Numbered from the stretch's first letter, positions 1-8,567 are shown. The stretch is DNA of 59,695 bases from an uncultured Oxalobacter sp. (GCA_905202055.1 CAJKQK010000006.1:1-59695), one strand, 5' to 3'. The notes: generated by a model not told the origin, from the sequence alone. Made by a program: numbers and translations.

Positions 1-290
1 ATTTTCCAGCTTGCCAGCAGAACCTGGCATGAACTCTGGTATTTGACAATCCCGCCGAATATTTTTTATTGAATTAATCAAGTGTCATGTCAGGATAAAG
101 GGACCTGCATTTTCTATTGCGCAATCTTTTCCGTATTTGGCACCTCCCCCCCGTTTTTTCTAATTAATTCTGACAACTTATAAAGATTGATTGTCAGAAA
201 ACCTATTTATAAACAATCACTTCCTGTTTTAATCCATATCAAAAATATTCCAAATCCGGATATCGAATATTTTGTATCAGGTTATAGGAT
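1..290. other. AT-rich intergenic region before XRE gene
   Basis: I see no convincing coding sequence here. The stretch is AT-rich. It carries a 10-bp palindrome ATTGCGCAAT (116-125) and a large dyad just before the XRE start (242-273, listed separately). The upstream gene lies outside the window. Confidence 0.5.
242..273. promoter_or_regulatory. 32-bp dyad, candidate operator of the XRE regulator
   Basis: Outer arms AAAATATTC (242-250) and GAATATTTT (265-273) are perfect 9-bp inverted repeats. Their centre coincides exactly with the centre of an inner TCCGGA palindrome (255-260). Counting the partly matching spacer, 14 of 16 half-site positions are symmetric. The site ends 23 bp before the preferred XRE start at 297, where a dimeric autoregulator commonly binds. 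The operator role is inferred. Confidence 0.5.
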
Positions 291-296
291 ATGAAT

Positions 297-569
297 ATGG
301 CACATCCCATACATTCATATCCCTACAACCTCCTTGCCGAACTTTTGATTGCAAGGCGACAGGAACTCGGCATGCTTCAGACAGAAGTCGCCGAACGCCT
401 GAACAAACCGCAATCTTTCGTATCCAAATATGAAAATGTCGGAAGACGTCTGGACGTCATCGAACTGATAGCGGTTCTGAAAGCACTGGAGATGACTCCT
501 TATGAATTTTTCGACCTTTTTTTATCCAAGATCGACAAAAAGAAATTGCCCTCAGACTTTCTGATCTGA
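297..569 (+). CDS. XRE-family helix-turn-helix regulator
   Basis: This is a 90-residue, single-domain DNA-binding protein. The helix-turn-helix is visible as QTEVAERLNKPQSFVSKYE followed by the common RRLDVIEL continuation, so it is a Cro/C1-type domain with a short lysine-rich tail. I chose ATG 297 because AGGA at 286-289 is 7 nt before it; the ATG at 291 is only 1 nt from that site and would add two residues. No toxin, restriction enzyme or phage gene lies beside it, so the target is unknown. The perfect dyad at 242-273 suggests that it represses itself. The downstream 84-residue and Sel1 genes, 166 bp away, are possible additional targets. Confidence 0.85.
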   Translation: MAHPIHSYPYNLLAELLIARRQELGMLQTEVAERLNKPQSFVSKYENVGRRLDVIELIAVLKALEMTPYEFFDLFLSKIDKKKLPSDFLI

Positions 570-735
570 AAGTATCGCCCTGAAATCATGAAAATTTCTG
601 AAGAAATATCAAGCTCGACAATGGATTATTCGTTTCCTGTCCCGATAAGCTGCGCTCGTGCAACAATCTTTTCCATTATCATGGTATTGTTATTCCTGCT
701 TCGCTTTTTTAGTCATTTGAAGGGCTCATCATTCT

Positions 736-990
736 ATGGAAATTTCTAAAATTCGTACTCTTGTTTCACGTTCTGGAGAAATCCAGGGTGTTTTCGTTGT
801 CGATCTGGTTTATATCGATGGTGTTCCCTATGCTGTTTTCGAATGGGAAAACAAGGAAGGTGCAGAACCGGCACCTTTGTACAAGGTCCGTCTTGACCCT
901 CGCGGCCTGATGCAATTGCCTCCCGGAGGCGCTAATGGAGAAACCTATCAGTATCGCGTTTCCGTCGAAGACCCGAGACCGTTTTCCTGA
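736..990 (+). CDS. Hypothetical 84-residue protein
   Basis: I do not recognise a family. The 84-residue product has no signal peptide or membrane segment. It is rich in alternating hydrophobic and polar residues (IQGVFVVDLVYIDGVPYAVF), suggesting a small beta-rich domain, with a proline/glycine-rich stretch (LPPGGANGE) near residue 60. It lies 36 bp before the Sel1-repeat gene on the same strand and is probably co-transcribed with it. Ribosome-site support is weak (AAGGG about 11 nt upstream). A competing minus-strand frame over the same bases has no initiation signal, so I prefer this one. Confidence 0.6.
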   Translation: MEISKIRTLVSRSGEIQGVFVVDLVYIDGVPYAVFEWENKEGAEPAPLYKVRLDPRGLMQLPPGGANGETYQYRVSVEDPRPFS

Positions 991-1026
991 TCTGAATAAA
1001 CCTTTACGCTTTGGCACTGGTGAATT

Positions 1027-1974
1027 ATGGTTACGCCCGAATCGGATAATGAAATCGACGACATCATCTGGTCAGAAATTGAATCCAGTGATTCCCACGG
1101 CGATTACGTCTGTTATGCCGTTCATGCTCCATATAAGGCAAAGTATCTGGAGAATGCCAAAGCTCGTATCGAATCCGGAAAATATCTGGACAATCTGGCT
1201 CCCGTCCGCTACTTCCAGGCCATTGAACGTATAGAACAACTGGCCCGGTCGGGCGACCCGTCGGCGACATTCCACATGGGCAAAATATATGCCATCGGCA
1301 TTGCCGTGCCGCGGGATGTTCCTAAAGCCGTCGAGTGGTACGAAAGGGCCATTGCTCTCGGGGAACCCAGAGCCTACGCCAATCTCGGCTGGTTTTATCA
1401 ATCAGGATATGGCGTTCCGACAAACAAGTCAAAAGCATTCGAATTGCTCTCGTTCGGCGCTGAAAACGGTGTCCTGTCTGCCAAGGCCGCCATCGGCATG
1501 ATGCTCTTGAATGGGGAAGGATGTACATTGAACCCTGAACTCGGGTTTCAGAAACTCGAGGAATCCTTCAACGGCGGTTACCTGAATGCGGGCAATCATA
1601 TTTCAGACGTTTATTTTGAAGGCAGACTGGTTCCACGAAATGTCGAGCTTGCCCACGAATGGCTGCAGAAGGTAGCGGATAACGGGGATGAAAGATCGAT
1701 GGCGATCCTGGGCCATTATCTGGTAACCGGCAGCCATGGAAAGACCGATACCGTAAAAGGACTTGATTTGCTCGAACAGGCAACCCGGCTGCAATACCTT
1801 CCCGCTTATTTATGGCTGGGCACCTTGTACAAAAAAGGACTTGGTGTTGAGCTGGATGCAGAAAAAGCCATCGAATGGTTCAAAAAGGGAATCAAGGCTG
1901 GTTGCCGCGACTGCCAGATTGCACTAACCATGATGTCCATGCCTGAAGCGAACAATCCGAAGTCTTATCATTAA
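1027..1974 (+). CDS. Sel1-repeat (tetratricopeptide-like) protein
   Basis: The 315-residue protein consists, from about residue 75 to 305, of roughly six Sel1-like helical repeats of about 36 residues. They are recognisable by A.A...LG..Y..G.GV..D...A..W...A patterns such as ATFHMGKIYAIGIAVPRDVP and AYLWLGTLYKKGLGVELDAE. The first ~75 residues are acidic and not repeat-like. There is no signal peptide, so it is predicted to be cytoplasmic. Sel1 proteins act as protein-interaction scaffolds; the partner cannot be named. It follows the 84-residue hypothetical gene, with GGTGA 5 nt before the ATG. Confidence 0.85.
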   Translation: MVTPESDNEIDDIIWSEIESSDSHGDYVCYAVHAPYKAKYLENAKARIESGKYLDNLAPVRYFQAIERIEQLARSGDPSATFHMGKIYAIGIAVPRDVPKAVEWYERAIALGEPRAYANLGWFYQSGYGVPTNKSKAFELLSFGAENGVLSAKAAIGMMLLNGEGCTLNPELGFQKLEESFNGGYLNAGNHISDVYFEGRLVPRNVELAHEWLQKVADNGDERSMAILGHYLVTGSHGKTDTVKGLDLLEQATRLQYLPAYLWLGTLYKKGLGVELDAEKAIEWFKKGIKAGCRDCQIALTMMSMPEANNPKSYH

Positions 1975-2104
1975 CTGGCCGTTTCCGATGCACACTTCGA
2001 TATTTCCATACCCAAGTTTCGCTATTCCCTAATGTTCTGAAACCCAAATAGTGCTATCGTATGCACGAGTTGCAGATTTTGTTTCTTGATTAGGGAATTG
2101 GAAA

Positions 2105-2443
2105 ATGCTTCGCCAGTGTTCCATCATCTTTATTTGTCTCGCGATCGCCGAATTGATCGTTCACGCCACACACATCAACTTTCCTTCGTCCCTGCTTGGC
2201 ATGTTGATCCTGACTTTCTCGTTAAAGACCGGTCTGGTCAAACTGGAATGGGTCAAGGGGTTTTCCGACTTTTTGCTGTCCCATCTGGGATTGTTTTTTG
2301 TACCACCGGGAGTCGCCCTGATGCTTTATTTCGGTGTCATCCAGGCACAACTCATTCCTATCGCTGTTGCCACGCTGGGAAGTATGTTGCTTGTTTTGCT
2401 CACGACAGGATGGACATATCAACTCATCCGTAAAATACTATGA
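2105..2443 (+). CDS. lrgA: CidA/LrgA-family membrane protein
   Basis: This is a 112-residue integral membrane protein with about four predicted helices. It carries the family pattern around residues 25-35 (INFPSSLLGMLIL) and a conserved FVPPGVALM segment. CidA/LrgA proteins are holin-like and work with an LrgB partner in murein hydrolase control or in export of small metabolites such as pyruvate. The stop codon overlaps the start of lrgB by 4 bp, so translation is coupled. A GGGAATTGGAAA purine stretch precedes the start. CidA versus LrgA cannot be decided from sequence alone. Confidence 0.9.
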   Translation: MLRQCSIIFICLAIAELIVHATHINFPSSLLGMLILTFSLKTGLVKLEWVKGFSDFLLSHLGLFFVPPGVALMLYFGVIQAQLIPIAVATLGSMLLVLLTTGWTYQLIRKIL

Positions 2444-3135
2444 ACGAATTCCTGCATAGTGAACTATTTGCGGTCACCCTGACAGTCGGTCTGTTCTGGG
2501 GGGTGCAATTGCTCCAGAAACGACTGAAATCGATCATATTAAACCCCATTCTCGTCGCGATCATTCTGATCATCGTAGTGCTGAAAATGGGAGATATCTC
2601 GTACGAGACGTACTATGCCGGCGGAAAATACGTCGAGTTCCTGCTGAAACCCGCGATTGTCGCCCTCGGTGTTCCGCTCTATCTACAGATCGAACAAATC
2701 CGGAAACAGGCGTTTCCGATTCTTGCGTGCCAGCTTGTCGGCTGTATTGTCGGTGCGACTTCCGCTTATCTGATCGCCCTTCACCTTGGTGCATCTCTGG
2801 ATGTCGCGATCTCACTTGCGCCAAAATCGGCAACGACCCCGATCGCCATGGAAGTTTCCAAACTGACCGGTGGCATACCGTCTTTAACCGCCATCATCGT
2901 GATCCTGACGGGTATTTTAGGGGCGATTTTCGGCCGTGCCTTTTTAAAACTCGTCCGTGTAAAAAGCCCGATTGCGCAGGGGCTTGCACTGGGTGCGGCA
3001 GCACATGCCGTCGGAACATCCCATGCGATGGAAAAAAACATCAAGCTGGGCGTGTATTCGAGTCTCGGACTGATTATCAATGGTACGCTGACAGGTCTTT
3101 TGACGCCGTACATTCTTCATATGTTCGGTGTTTGA
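2440..3135 (+). CDS. lrgB: LrgB-family membrane protein
   Basis: The 231-residue polytopic membrane protein is close to the usual LrgB length. It has the family hallmarks LAPKSATTPIAMEVS in the middle and a C-terminal GLALGAAAHAVGTSHAME segment. It is the partner of the upstream LrgA-like protein, and its ATGA start overlaps that gene's stop. The pair probably forms an inner-membrane complex for murein hydrolase regulation or metabolite efflux; neither role can be chosen here. It converges on the metallo-hydrolase gene with only 19 bp between stops and no obvious terminator. Confidence 0.9.
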   Translation: MNEFLHSELFAVTLTVGLFWGVQLLQKRLKSIILNPILVAIILIIVVLKMGDISYETYYAGGKYVEFLLKPAIVALGVPLYLQIEQIRKQAFPILACQLVGCIVGATSAYLIALHLGASLDVAISLAPKSATTPIAMEVSKLTGGIPSLTAIIVILTGILGAIFGRAFLKLVRVKSPIAQGLALGAAAHAVGTSHAMEKNIKLGVYSSLGLIINGTLTGLLTPYILHMFGV

Positions 3136-3154
3136 CCGGTTTCGGTCATATGCC

Positions 3155-4165
3155 TCATGATCTGGCGAATCTGACGGGATCGCCTTCGATGCGCACCAGT
3201 TTCTTCTGCACTTCCAGGTAGTTCATGTGTGCAATCGATTCACCCATCGCAAACATGCATTGATGGGTGTCGACAATATCCCGCTCAAACAAGGCCGGCA
3301 AAATGTCGCAGGCTGTTCTCGGGACAAAACAGGCGTCCAGCAGGATCTCGCACCTTTTCTTATGATGCTTTTCAAGTTGATCGACACGCAGATGAATTCC
3401 GGTAAACGGGCGTCCATGTGAAGGCAGTACAAGCGTATCTTCGGGCAAATCCAGATAACGTCTCAAGGAAGACAGGAAATCTTTCAGGGGGTTACCACGC
3501 GGATTGGCAGCCTTGACAGGAATATTGGTTGAAATGCCTGGCAAAAGCATGTCACCGGAAATCAGGACATTCAGGTCTTTACAGTAAAAGGAAGCATGCT
3601 CGGGAGCGTGACCGTATCCGACAGTCACTTTCCACTTATGGTCGCCGATAGTGATCACCTCGTTATCGAAAATCCTTCGATACGTTGCCGGGATGAGAGG
3701 AAAACCTTTTTTGTATCCATTGCCACGTCGTCTCAAGGCGTTCAAGCGTTCATCATCCAGTCCGTGCAGGCGGAACAGTTCAAGCATCGCACTGATGGAA
3801 TAACTGCCGATGTCATTTGCCAGTGCAAGGCCACACAGATATTCGCCCTGCGTCATCCATAAAGGCGCACCTGTTTCCTGTTGCAGCCACCCGGACATTC
3901 CAACGTGGTCAGGATGATAATGCGTCACGATCTGGCGCGTTAACGGATATTTCCCCAACCACTCTTGCCACAGCTCTTTGGCTTTGTCCCAGGTCACTCC
4001 GGTATCGATAACACACCAGCCGCTCCCATCTTTAATTAGCCATAAATTGACGTGGTTCAATACAAAAGGCAATGGCATGCGCAACCATAAAATGCCCGGA
4101 GCGACCTCCATTATGGAGGAACCTTCCGGAATCATTCTGTCAAACGGGTAAGTGATTTCTGTCAT
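3155..4165 (-). CDS. MBL-fold metallo-hydrolase
   Basis: This 336-residue hydrolase has the metallo-beta-lactamase fold. The zinc motif THYHPDH gives ligands H82, H84, D86 and H87. Further fold signatures are VIDTGVTWD (strand before the motif), GHAPEHASFY (downstream metal histidine) and VLPSHGRPF near residue 250. The C-terminal helical extension resembles the one in glyoxalase II-like and LACTB2-like thioester or nuclease subfamilies. The substrate is unknown. I chose ATG 4165; an in-frame TTG five codons upstream is possible. It is transcribed divergently from the 58-residue gene, with 70 bp between them. Confidence 0.85.
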   Translation of the reverse strand: MTEITYPFDRMIPEGSSIMEVAPGILWLRMPLPFVLNHVNLWLIKDGSGWCVIDTGVTWDKAKELWQEWLGKYPLTRQIVTHYHPDHVGMSGWLQQETGAPLWMTQGEYLCGLALANDIGSYSISAMLELFRLHGLDDERLNALRRRGNGYKKGFPLIPATYRRIFDNEVITIGDHKWKVTVGYGHAPEHASFYCKDLNVLISGDMLLPGISTNIPVKAANPRGNPLKDFLSSLRRYLDLPEDTLVLPSHGRPFTGIHLRVDQLEKHHKKRCEILLDACFVPRTACDILPALFERDIVDTHQCMFAMGESIAHMNYLEVQKKLVRIEGDPVRFARS

Positions 4166-4235
4166 GAATCGGCCTGCCAATCAGCAAAATCAGAATTGTA
4201 GCCTCATGGTGGATGTACACAAAAGGAGAAAAAGC

Positions 4236-4412
4236 ATGCCCGACAAGAAAAAAGCCACAAGGGACGACCAGAACGATATGAAAAGTATCGATGATTATCT
4301 GGATGAAGCCCTGGAGGAAACCTTTCCGGCAAGCGACCCTGTCGCCATCAGTCGGCCCGATAAAAAAAAGCTGCCCGACAGGGACAGAAATAAAGAAACA
4401 GGGCATCAATGA
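4236..4412 (+). CDS. Small charged protein with EETFPASDPVA motif
   Basis: The product is 58 residues, very hydrophilic and lysine/aspartate-rich. The central segment YLDEALEETFPASDPVAIS resembles a motif I recall in many short proteobacterial proteins of unknown function. A lysine-rich KKK element occurs on both sides of it. The start at 4236 is backed by AAAAGGAGAA ending 5 nt upstream; an upstream in-frame extension lacks such a site. Its stop overlaps the stop of the convergent GNAT gene by 7 bp. No membrane segment or signal is present. It is probably disordered, and its function is not known. Confidence 0.75.
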   Translation: MPDKKKATRDDQNDMKSIDDYLDEALEETFPASDPVAISRPDKKKLPDRDRNKETGHQ

Positions 4413-5065
4413 TGATCGGATGGCGGTTTGGAAGCGTCATGCTTTTCCGGTGAGATAATCCTTTTGAGCCATTTCACCGCTTCCTTCATTTTGCCATTTA
4501 AGGCGTAATCCAGTATGGCGGCCGTTTCCTCCGCACTTTCCTGCCGGATGCTGTCTGTGTCCGGGTGGGGCAACTTCAGATAGCCATCCACTTCTCCGTG
4601 GTCTTTATGAATTTCCATTCCCGCCTTTTCCGCAATGCAGATCATGGGCCGGTTCGAGGCAAGGCAATGGATATACAGGGTATTGATATGCTTGTTCCGG
4701 CAATGAATGGCCGCCCGGTCGAACAGCTTGGTGCCGACGTTTTTCCGTCGCATGGGCGCGGAAACGGAAACCCCGAATTCGGCGACACGGTTCGGCTGTA
4801 CGTCATCACTCGGAGGCAAATTCTCGGGCAGGGGAAAAGCAAGATGGCCGACGCCGACAAGATTGAACGTACTTTCATAGACTCCGAAAATGGTATCCCT
4901 GTCGAAATCGATTGCATTGACATACTTCGTGACGGCTTCATCCGGCAACGCCGCGCCAAAGCGCAATCTTCTGTCTGCAGGACTCAATCCCAGAAAGTGA
5001 TTCAGCATGAAAGGACGATCCTGTTCAGACAGTTCCTTGATGAATACAACAGGATCTTCCTTCAT
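4406..5065 (-). CDS. GNAT-family N-acetyltransferase
   Basis: The 219-residue protein has the acetyl-CoA-binding signature VSAPMRRKNVGTKLFDRAA (the R/Q-x-x-G-x-G/A loop as RRKNVGT) and a following NTLYIHCLASNRPMICIAEKAG helix-strand typical of GNAT enzymes. It should transfer an acetyl group from acetyl-CoA to an amine; the acceptor is unknown. A C-terminal tail of about 50 residues is helical and charged. I chose ATG 5065 because GGAG lies 8 nt upstream on this strand; a TTG start 19 codons earlier lacks support. Its end overlaps the convergent 58-residue gene. Confidence 0.85.
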   Translation of the reverse strand: MKEDPVVFIKELSEQDRPFMLNHFLGLSPADRRLRFGAALPDEAVTKYVNAIDFDRDTIFGVYESTFNLVGVGHLAFPLPENLPPSDDVQPNRVAEFGVSVSAPMRRKNVGTKLFDRAAIHCRNKHINTLYIHCLASNRPMICIAEKAGMEIHKDHGEVDGYLKLPHPDTDSIRQESAEETAAILDYALNGKMKEAVKWLKRIISPEKHDASKPPSDHH

Positions 5066-5170
5066 ACCGTTTTCTCCAGCGAAAAACTTTAAATCGAAAG
5101 CATCAATCTTTGACTGCAGCAATTCATTTTAAGTGGAGACTTTACCTGAAATTTCGACAATTACAAATAA

Positions 5171-6457
5171 TTAATGTACCTCTATACCGGCATCTGCAAC
5201 ACTTGTCTTTTTGATGTGTCCGAACCGCCATGCATTCACGGCATCGGCCGCTGCATCGGCACGTGCATTATGCAATGCACGCGGGATTTCTTCCGAGGCA
5301 TCGTCCATAGACTGGATAATGGCTGCGGCATCGATACTTCGGGCGGCGTTCAATACCATCATCCAGTAAGCCCTTTGTGGAAAATCGATATCCTCGAAGC
5401 TGACCGTATCGGATTTCCTGCCCCGCAAATCACATTCCGTCGCATTGATCACGTCGATAAAGCGCTCCGGGCGCCGGAATGCATCGCAGCGTTCCAGCAC
5501 CATCACCGCCGTTTTGGAACGCAATTCCGAACTTCTCCGGATATTGCCATGTTCCCTCGCCGTCATCACGGCAATATCCCTCAACATTTTGGAAACATGC
5601 AGGCGACGGCAAACATTATCGACAAGGGACGCCCCCCGTTCTTCATGGGCACGATGATGCGGCCACTGGTTCGGAGGTGTCGTTCCTTTCCCGAGATCAT
5701 GCAACAGGACGGAAAAACGGACCGTCAACGGATAATTCATTTTGGCGGAGTAATCCAGCGCCAGCAGGGTATGTTTTCCCGCATAAATTTCCGGATGGTA
5801 CTTTTCCGGTTGCGGCACATCCCACAAGGCTTCAATTTCAGGGAAAATACGCGCGAGAGCGCCACAGTCGTGCATGATCTGGATCATCCGTGACGGCGTC
5901 GATTCCATCAGCCCTTGCGACAGTTCCTTCCAGACCCTTTCGGGAACGAGTGCATCCACTTCGCCATCCGCCACCATTTTCTTCATCAGTTCCATGGTTT
6001 CAGGCGCGACAGTAAAATCCCTGAAACGGGCTGCAAACCGGGCCAGTCTCAGAATCCGGACAGGATCTTCGGAAAATGCTTCCGATACATGCCGGAATAC
6101 CCGATTTTCAATATCCTTGCGGCCTCCGAACGGATCGATAATGTCGCCTTCTTCAGACATCGCCATTGCATTGATCGTCAGGTCGCGGCGCAACAGGTCT
6201 TCTTCCAGCGTCACGTCCGGCGACGCGTGAAAAACAAATCCCTTGTAGCCCGGCGCGACTTTCTTTTCCGTGCGCGCCAGCGCATATTCCTGCTTCGTCT
6301 CAGGATGAAGGAAAACCGGAAATTCCTTGCCGACAGGCGTAAATCCCAGTGAAAGCATTTCTTCAACGGTCGAGCCGACAACAACATAATCCCTGTCGTG
6401 CACGGGCAAGCCCATGATCGTATCTCTTACAGCCCCACCAACGGTATATATTTTCAT
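5171..6457 (-). CDS. cca: CCA-adding tRNA nucleotidyltransferase
   Basis: The 428-residue enzyme adds or repairs the 3' CCA end of tRNAs using CTP and ATP. The N-terminal nucleotidyltransferase core shows GGAVRD (residues 7-12) and the metal-binding pair D21/D23 in VHDRDYVVVG. Downstream come the ARTEKK and DLLRRDLTINAMA motifs. An HD domain with LLHDLGKG follows in the C-terminal half, as in E. coli-type bacterial CCA enzymes with phosphohydrolase activity. A second ATG three bases upstream is an alternative start. The only tRNA gene in this window, tRNA-Thr, already encodes CCA, so a repair role is likely for it. Confidence 0.95.
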   Translation of the reverse strand: MKIYTVGGAVRDTIMGLPVHDRDYVVVGSTVEEMLSLGFTPVGKEFPVFLHPETKQEYALARTEKKVAPGYKGFVFHASPDVTLEEDLLRRDLTINAMAMSEEGDIIDPFGGRKDIENRVFRHVSEAFSEDPVRILRLARFAARFRDFTVAPETMELMKKMVADGEVDALVPERVWKELSQGLMESTPSRMIQIMHDCGALARIFPEIEALWDVPQPEKYHPEIYAGKHTLLALDYSAKMNYPLTVRFSVLLHDLGKGTTPPNQWPHHRAHEERGASLVDNVCRRLHVSKMLRDIAVMTAREHGNIRRSSELRSKTAVMVLERCDAFRRPERFIDVINATECDLRGRKSDTVSFEDIDFPQRAYWMMVLNAARSIDAAAIIQSMDDASEEIPRALHNARADAAADAVNAWRFGHIKKTSVADAGIEVH

Positions 6458-6560
6458 CATTTTTCGATATCGCTAAAGTGAGTCGGGTTCATCATAATGA
6501 ACCTGAAAAAACAGTCCACCTCCCAGTTTAAACGATAACTTCCCATTTCGTTGTAACAAG

Positions 6561-6575
6561 AAGTGACAATCACTT
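6561..6575. repeat. Perfect dyad AAGTGA-CAA-TCACTT
   Basis: A 6-bp perfect inverted repeat with a 3-nt centre lies about 105 bp upstream of cca. A shorter dyad TTGT-A-ACAA sits directly beside it at 6551-6559. It may be an operator or a small hairpin in the cca leader; no function is proven. Confidence 0.35.
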
Positions 6576-6608
6576 TACGAGGTGAATCTGGCCATTATGT
6601 CTATTATG

Positions 6609-6631
6609 CGGCATGTTTTCGAAACATGCCG
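6609..6631. terminator. Strong 10-bp hairpin between slt and cca
   Basis: Arms CGGCATGTTT (6609-6618) and AAACATGCCG (6622-6631) are perfectly complementary around a TCG loop. The hairpin lies 23 bp beyond the slt stop on the slt strand, so it could end slt transcription. No T-run follows it on that strand, so a protein-binding palindrome is the alternative. Confidence 0.4.
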
Positions 6632-6653
6632 GACATACACAAGGACACGGCCT

Positions 6654-8567
6654 TTACGGATAAATACGTCCGAGCCGCTGTTTCAGGGATTGGGGCCGGT
6701 TCTCGAAGAGCGCAGCATAGTAAGTGGCATTTGACATGACGTTTTTGACATAGTCCCGCGTTTCGGTAAAGGGAATCGTTTCGGCAAAGATGGCGCCGTC
6801 AACCGTTCTGGTTAAAGTCGAACGCCATGCTTTCGGTCTTTTCGGACCGGCATTGTAGGCTGCGGTTGCCAGAACCTGCGAACCGCCAAGATCGTTCAGA
6901 ACCATATTCAGGTAATTGGTTCCAAGCAATATGTTGGTATCAACACTATTGATTTTCCCATGATGGTAATCAGCCAGACCGATTTTTTTGGCGACATATT
7001 TGGCTGTCGCAGGCATCACCTGCATAAGGCCGGAGGCACCGACCGAAGATTGCGCCTTCATGACGAAACGCGATTCCTGCCGGATCAACCCATACGTCCA
7101 TGCCATATCCAGTCCCAGCTGATTGGTCGCCACCTTCATGTTTTCCTTGAACGGGGTCGGGAAACGCTGGTTGAAATCGACTTCTTTACGGGTACGGTCG
7201 GATGTATTGACCATGCGGTCCAGAAGATTGACTTCTTTGGCATATTCCGCAGCAGCCAGCAACTGGCGCTCATTCATTTTGCGTAATTGCCAGTTCCATT
7301 CCCTTGTTCCCTCAAAGCGCCAGTTCATTTTGAAAAATTTCTGCGCCAGCTGAAAACCCGGGTTAGCGGCCATCGTCGCGATTTCCGAGCGATTCAGGGG
7401 ATGTTTGTTGACAGGAGAAACGATTTTCTTGCCCAACTCTTCAAGCGCAAGCTGTCCATAGAAATGGTATTGGTCGGCGATAGAGGCAAACAGTTTATGC
7501 GCCCTGTCCCGATGTCCCATCGCCAGCTGCGCACGTCCTTTCCAGTAAATCCATGAAGGTTCTTTCTGAAGTGAAACCGGCATCTGGTTGATCCATTCAT
7601 TGACCAGTTTCCAGTCTTCCTTGCGCAGGGCGGTTCTGACTTTCCATTCATGAGCGTAAGGAGAAATACTGGCCGTCTGGGCCTTCTTCCAGTATTCCAG
7701 CGCATTGGGCGACAAGGCAATCGAAGCAGGCAAGGCAATCACTGACCAGCCGATAGCCTGTTCTTTTTTGCTCAAAACCGGAGATGCCTCATTCAGGTAT
7801 TGTGCAGCCAGTCCCTGATCTTTTTTGGCAACTTTCTGAAGAGCCAACAGAAATTTTTCATGAGACAGGCGATCCGAACCCGCGCCACGGCTCAGGACTG
7901 TTGCTGGCAATTCGATCGTTCTTGAAATGTCCGTTTTTTCGGCACCGGCCAGAACAGCGAATCGCGCGGACAGCGCCGTCATGCTGGACTCACCAGCCAG
8001 TCTGCTCTGGTACCAGACATCGTCATCGCTAAACTGTTTTTTGGCTGCCAGATCGGAAACCAGTGCATAACAGCCTTCCCCATATTTTTTGGGCGTCGTT
8101 AACAGTTTGCGTGCGTCGTCGGCAACATTCTGTCCTTTGGCCGACGCGGACAGCAGTGCATAGCACTTGACCTGCATATCATCTGCCAGTTCAAAAAGCG
8201 GGAAATGCCTGTCGAAGCTCGCCCAGTTTTCGTTTTTGCCCTGAATCAGCAACCAGTCGTTTCTCAAACGGTCGGCAATCGCTTCTCCCTTGTACTTGTT
8301 CAGGTAAGCATCGACTTCCGTTTCACTGGCATTGCGCAAATCCGTTTTCAGAAGATAATAATCGACATAAGATGGAACCGGATAGGTTCGAAGGCTGTCT
8401 GCAAGGCGGCTTGCACGTGCAACATCCTGTTTTCTGGAGGCGTCGCGCAACTGGCGGAACGTTTCATCCTGTGCTGAAGTGGTCGTTAAATCCTGCGAAG
8501 CCTGCGCAAAGGGTAAAATCATGAATACCATTGCAAACAACAAAAAGCTCCTCACTTTTGCACACAT
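6654..8567 (-). CDS. slt: Soluble lytic murein transglycosylase
   Basis: The 637-residue periplasmic enzyme cleaves peptidoglycan with formation of 1,6-anhydromuramyl ends. A signal peptide (LLFAMVFMILPFAQA, cut after about residue 23) is followed by a long alpha-helical superhelical region. The C-terminal SLT catalytic domain has the catalytic glutamate in IRQESRF, then SSVGASGLMQVMPATAK and ATAAYNAGP. Length and order match Slt70-type enzymes. I chose ATG 8567 because GAGAGG lies 8 nt upstream and the signal peptide begins there; an earlier ATG at 8603 is less likely. It is divergent from the formyl-THF ligase gene, with 39 bp between starts. Confidence 0.92.
   Translation of the reverse strand: MCAKVRSFLLFAMVFMILPFAQASQDLTTTSAQDETFRQLRDASRKQDVARASRLADSLRTYPVPSYVDYYLLKTDLRNASETEVDAYLNKYKGEAIADRLRNDWLLIQGKNENWASFDRHFPLFELADDMQVKCYALLSASAKGQNVADDARKLLTTPKKYGEGCYALVSDLAAKKQFSDDDVWYQSRLAGESSMTALSARFAVLAGAEKTDISRTIELPATVLSRGAGSDRLSHEKFLLALQKVAKKDQGLAAQYLNEASPVLSKKEQAIGWSVIALPASIALSPNALEYWKKAQTASISPYAHEWKVRTALRKEDWKLVNEWINQMPVSLQKEPSWIYWKGRAQLAMGHRDRAHKLFASIADQYHFYGQLALEELGKKIVSPVNKHPLNRSEIATMAANPGFQLAQKFFKMNWRFEGTREWNWQLRKMNERQLLAAAEYAKEVNLLDRMVNTSDRTRKEVDFNQRFPTPFKENMKVATNQLGLDMAWTYGLIRQESRFVMKAQSSVGASGLMQVMPATAKYVAKKIGLADYHHGKINSVDTNILLGTNYLNMVLNDLGGSQVLATAAYNAGPKRPKAWRSTLTRTVDGAIFAETIPFTETRDYVKNVMSNATYYAALFENRPQSLKQRLGRIYP

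Noticed and set aside
122..674. Repeated 11-mer CAATCTTTTCC at 122-132 and 664-674
   Set aside because: Two copies of a low-complexity 11-mer in AT-rich intergenic DNA are too little to call a regulatory repeat, although each lies upstream of a gene in the XRE/Sel1 region.
1..2000. XRE regulator as part of a toxin-antitoxin or restriction system
   Set aside because: No toxin-like, methylase or endonuclease gene accompanies it, and the neighbours are a small beta-type protein and a Sel1 protein.
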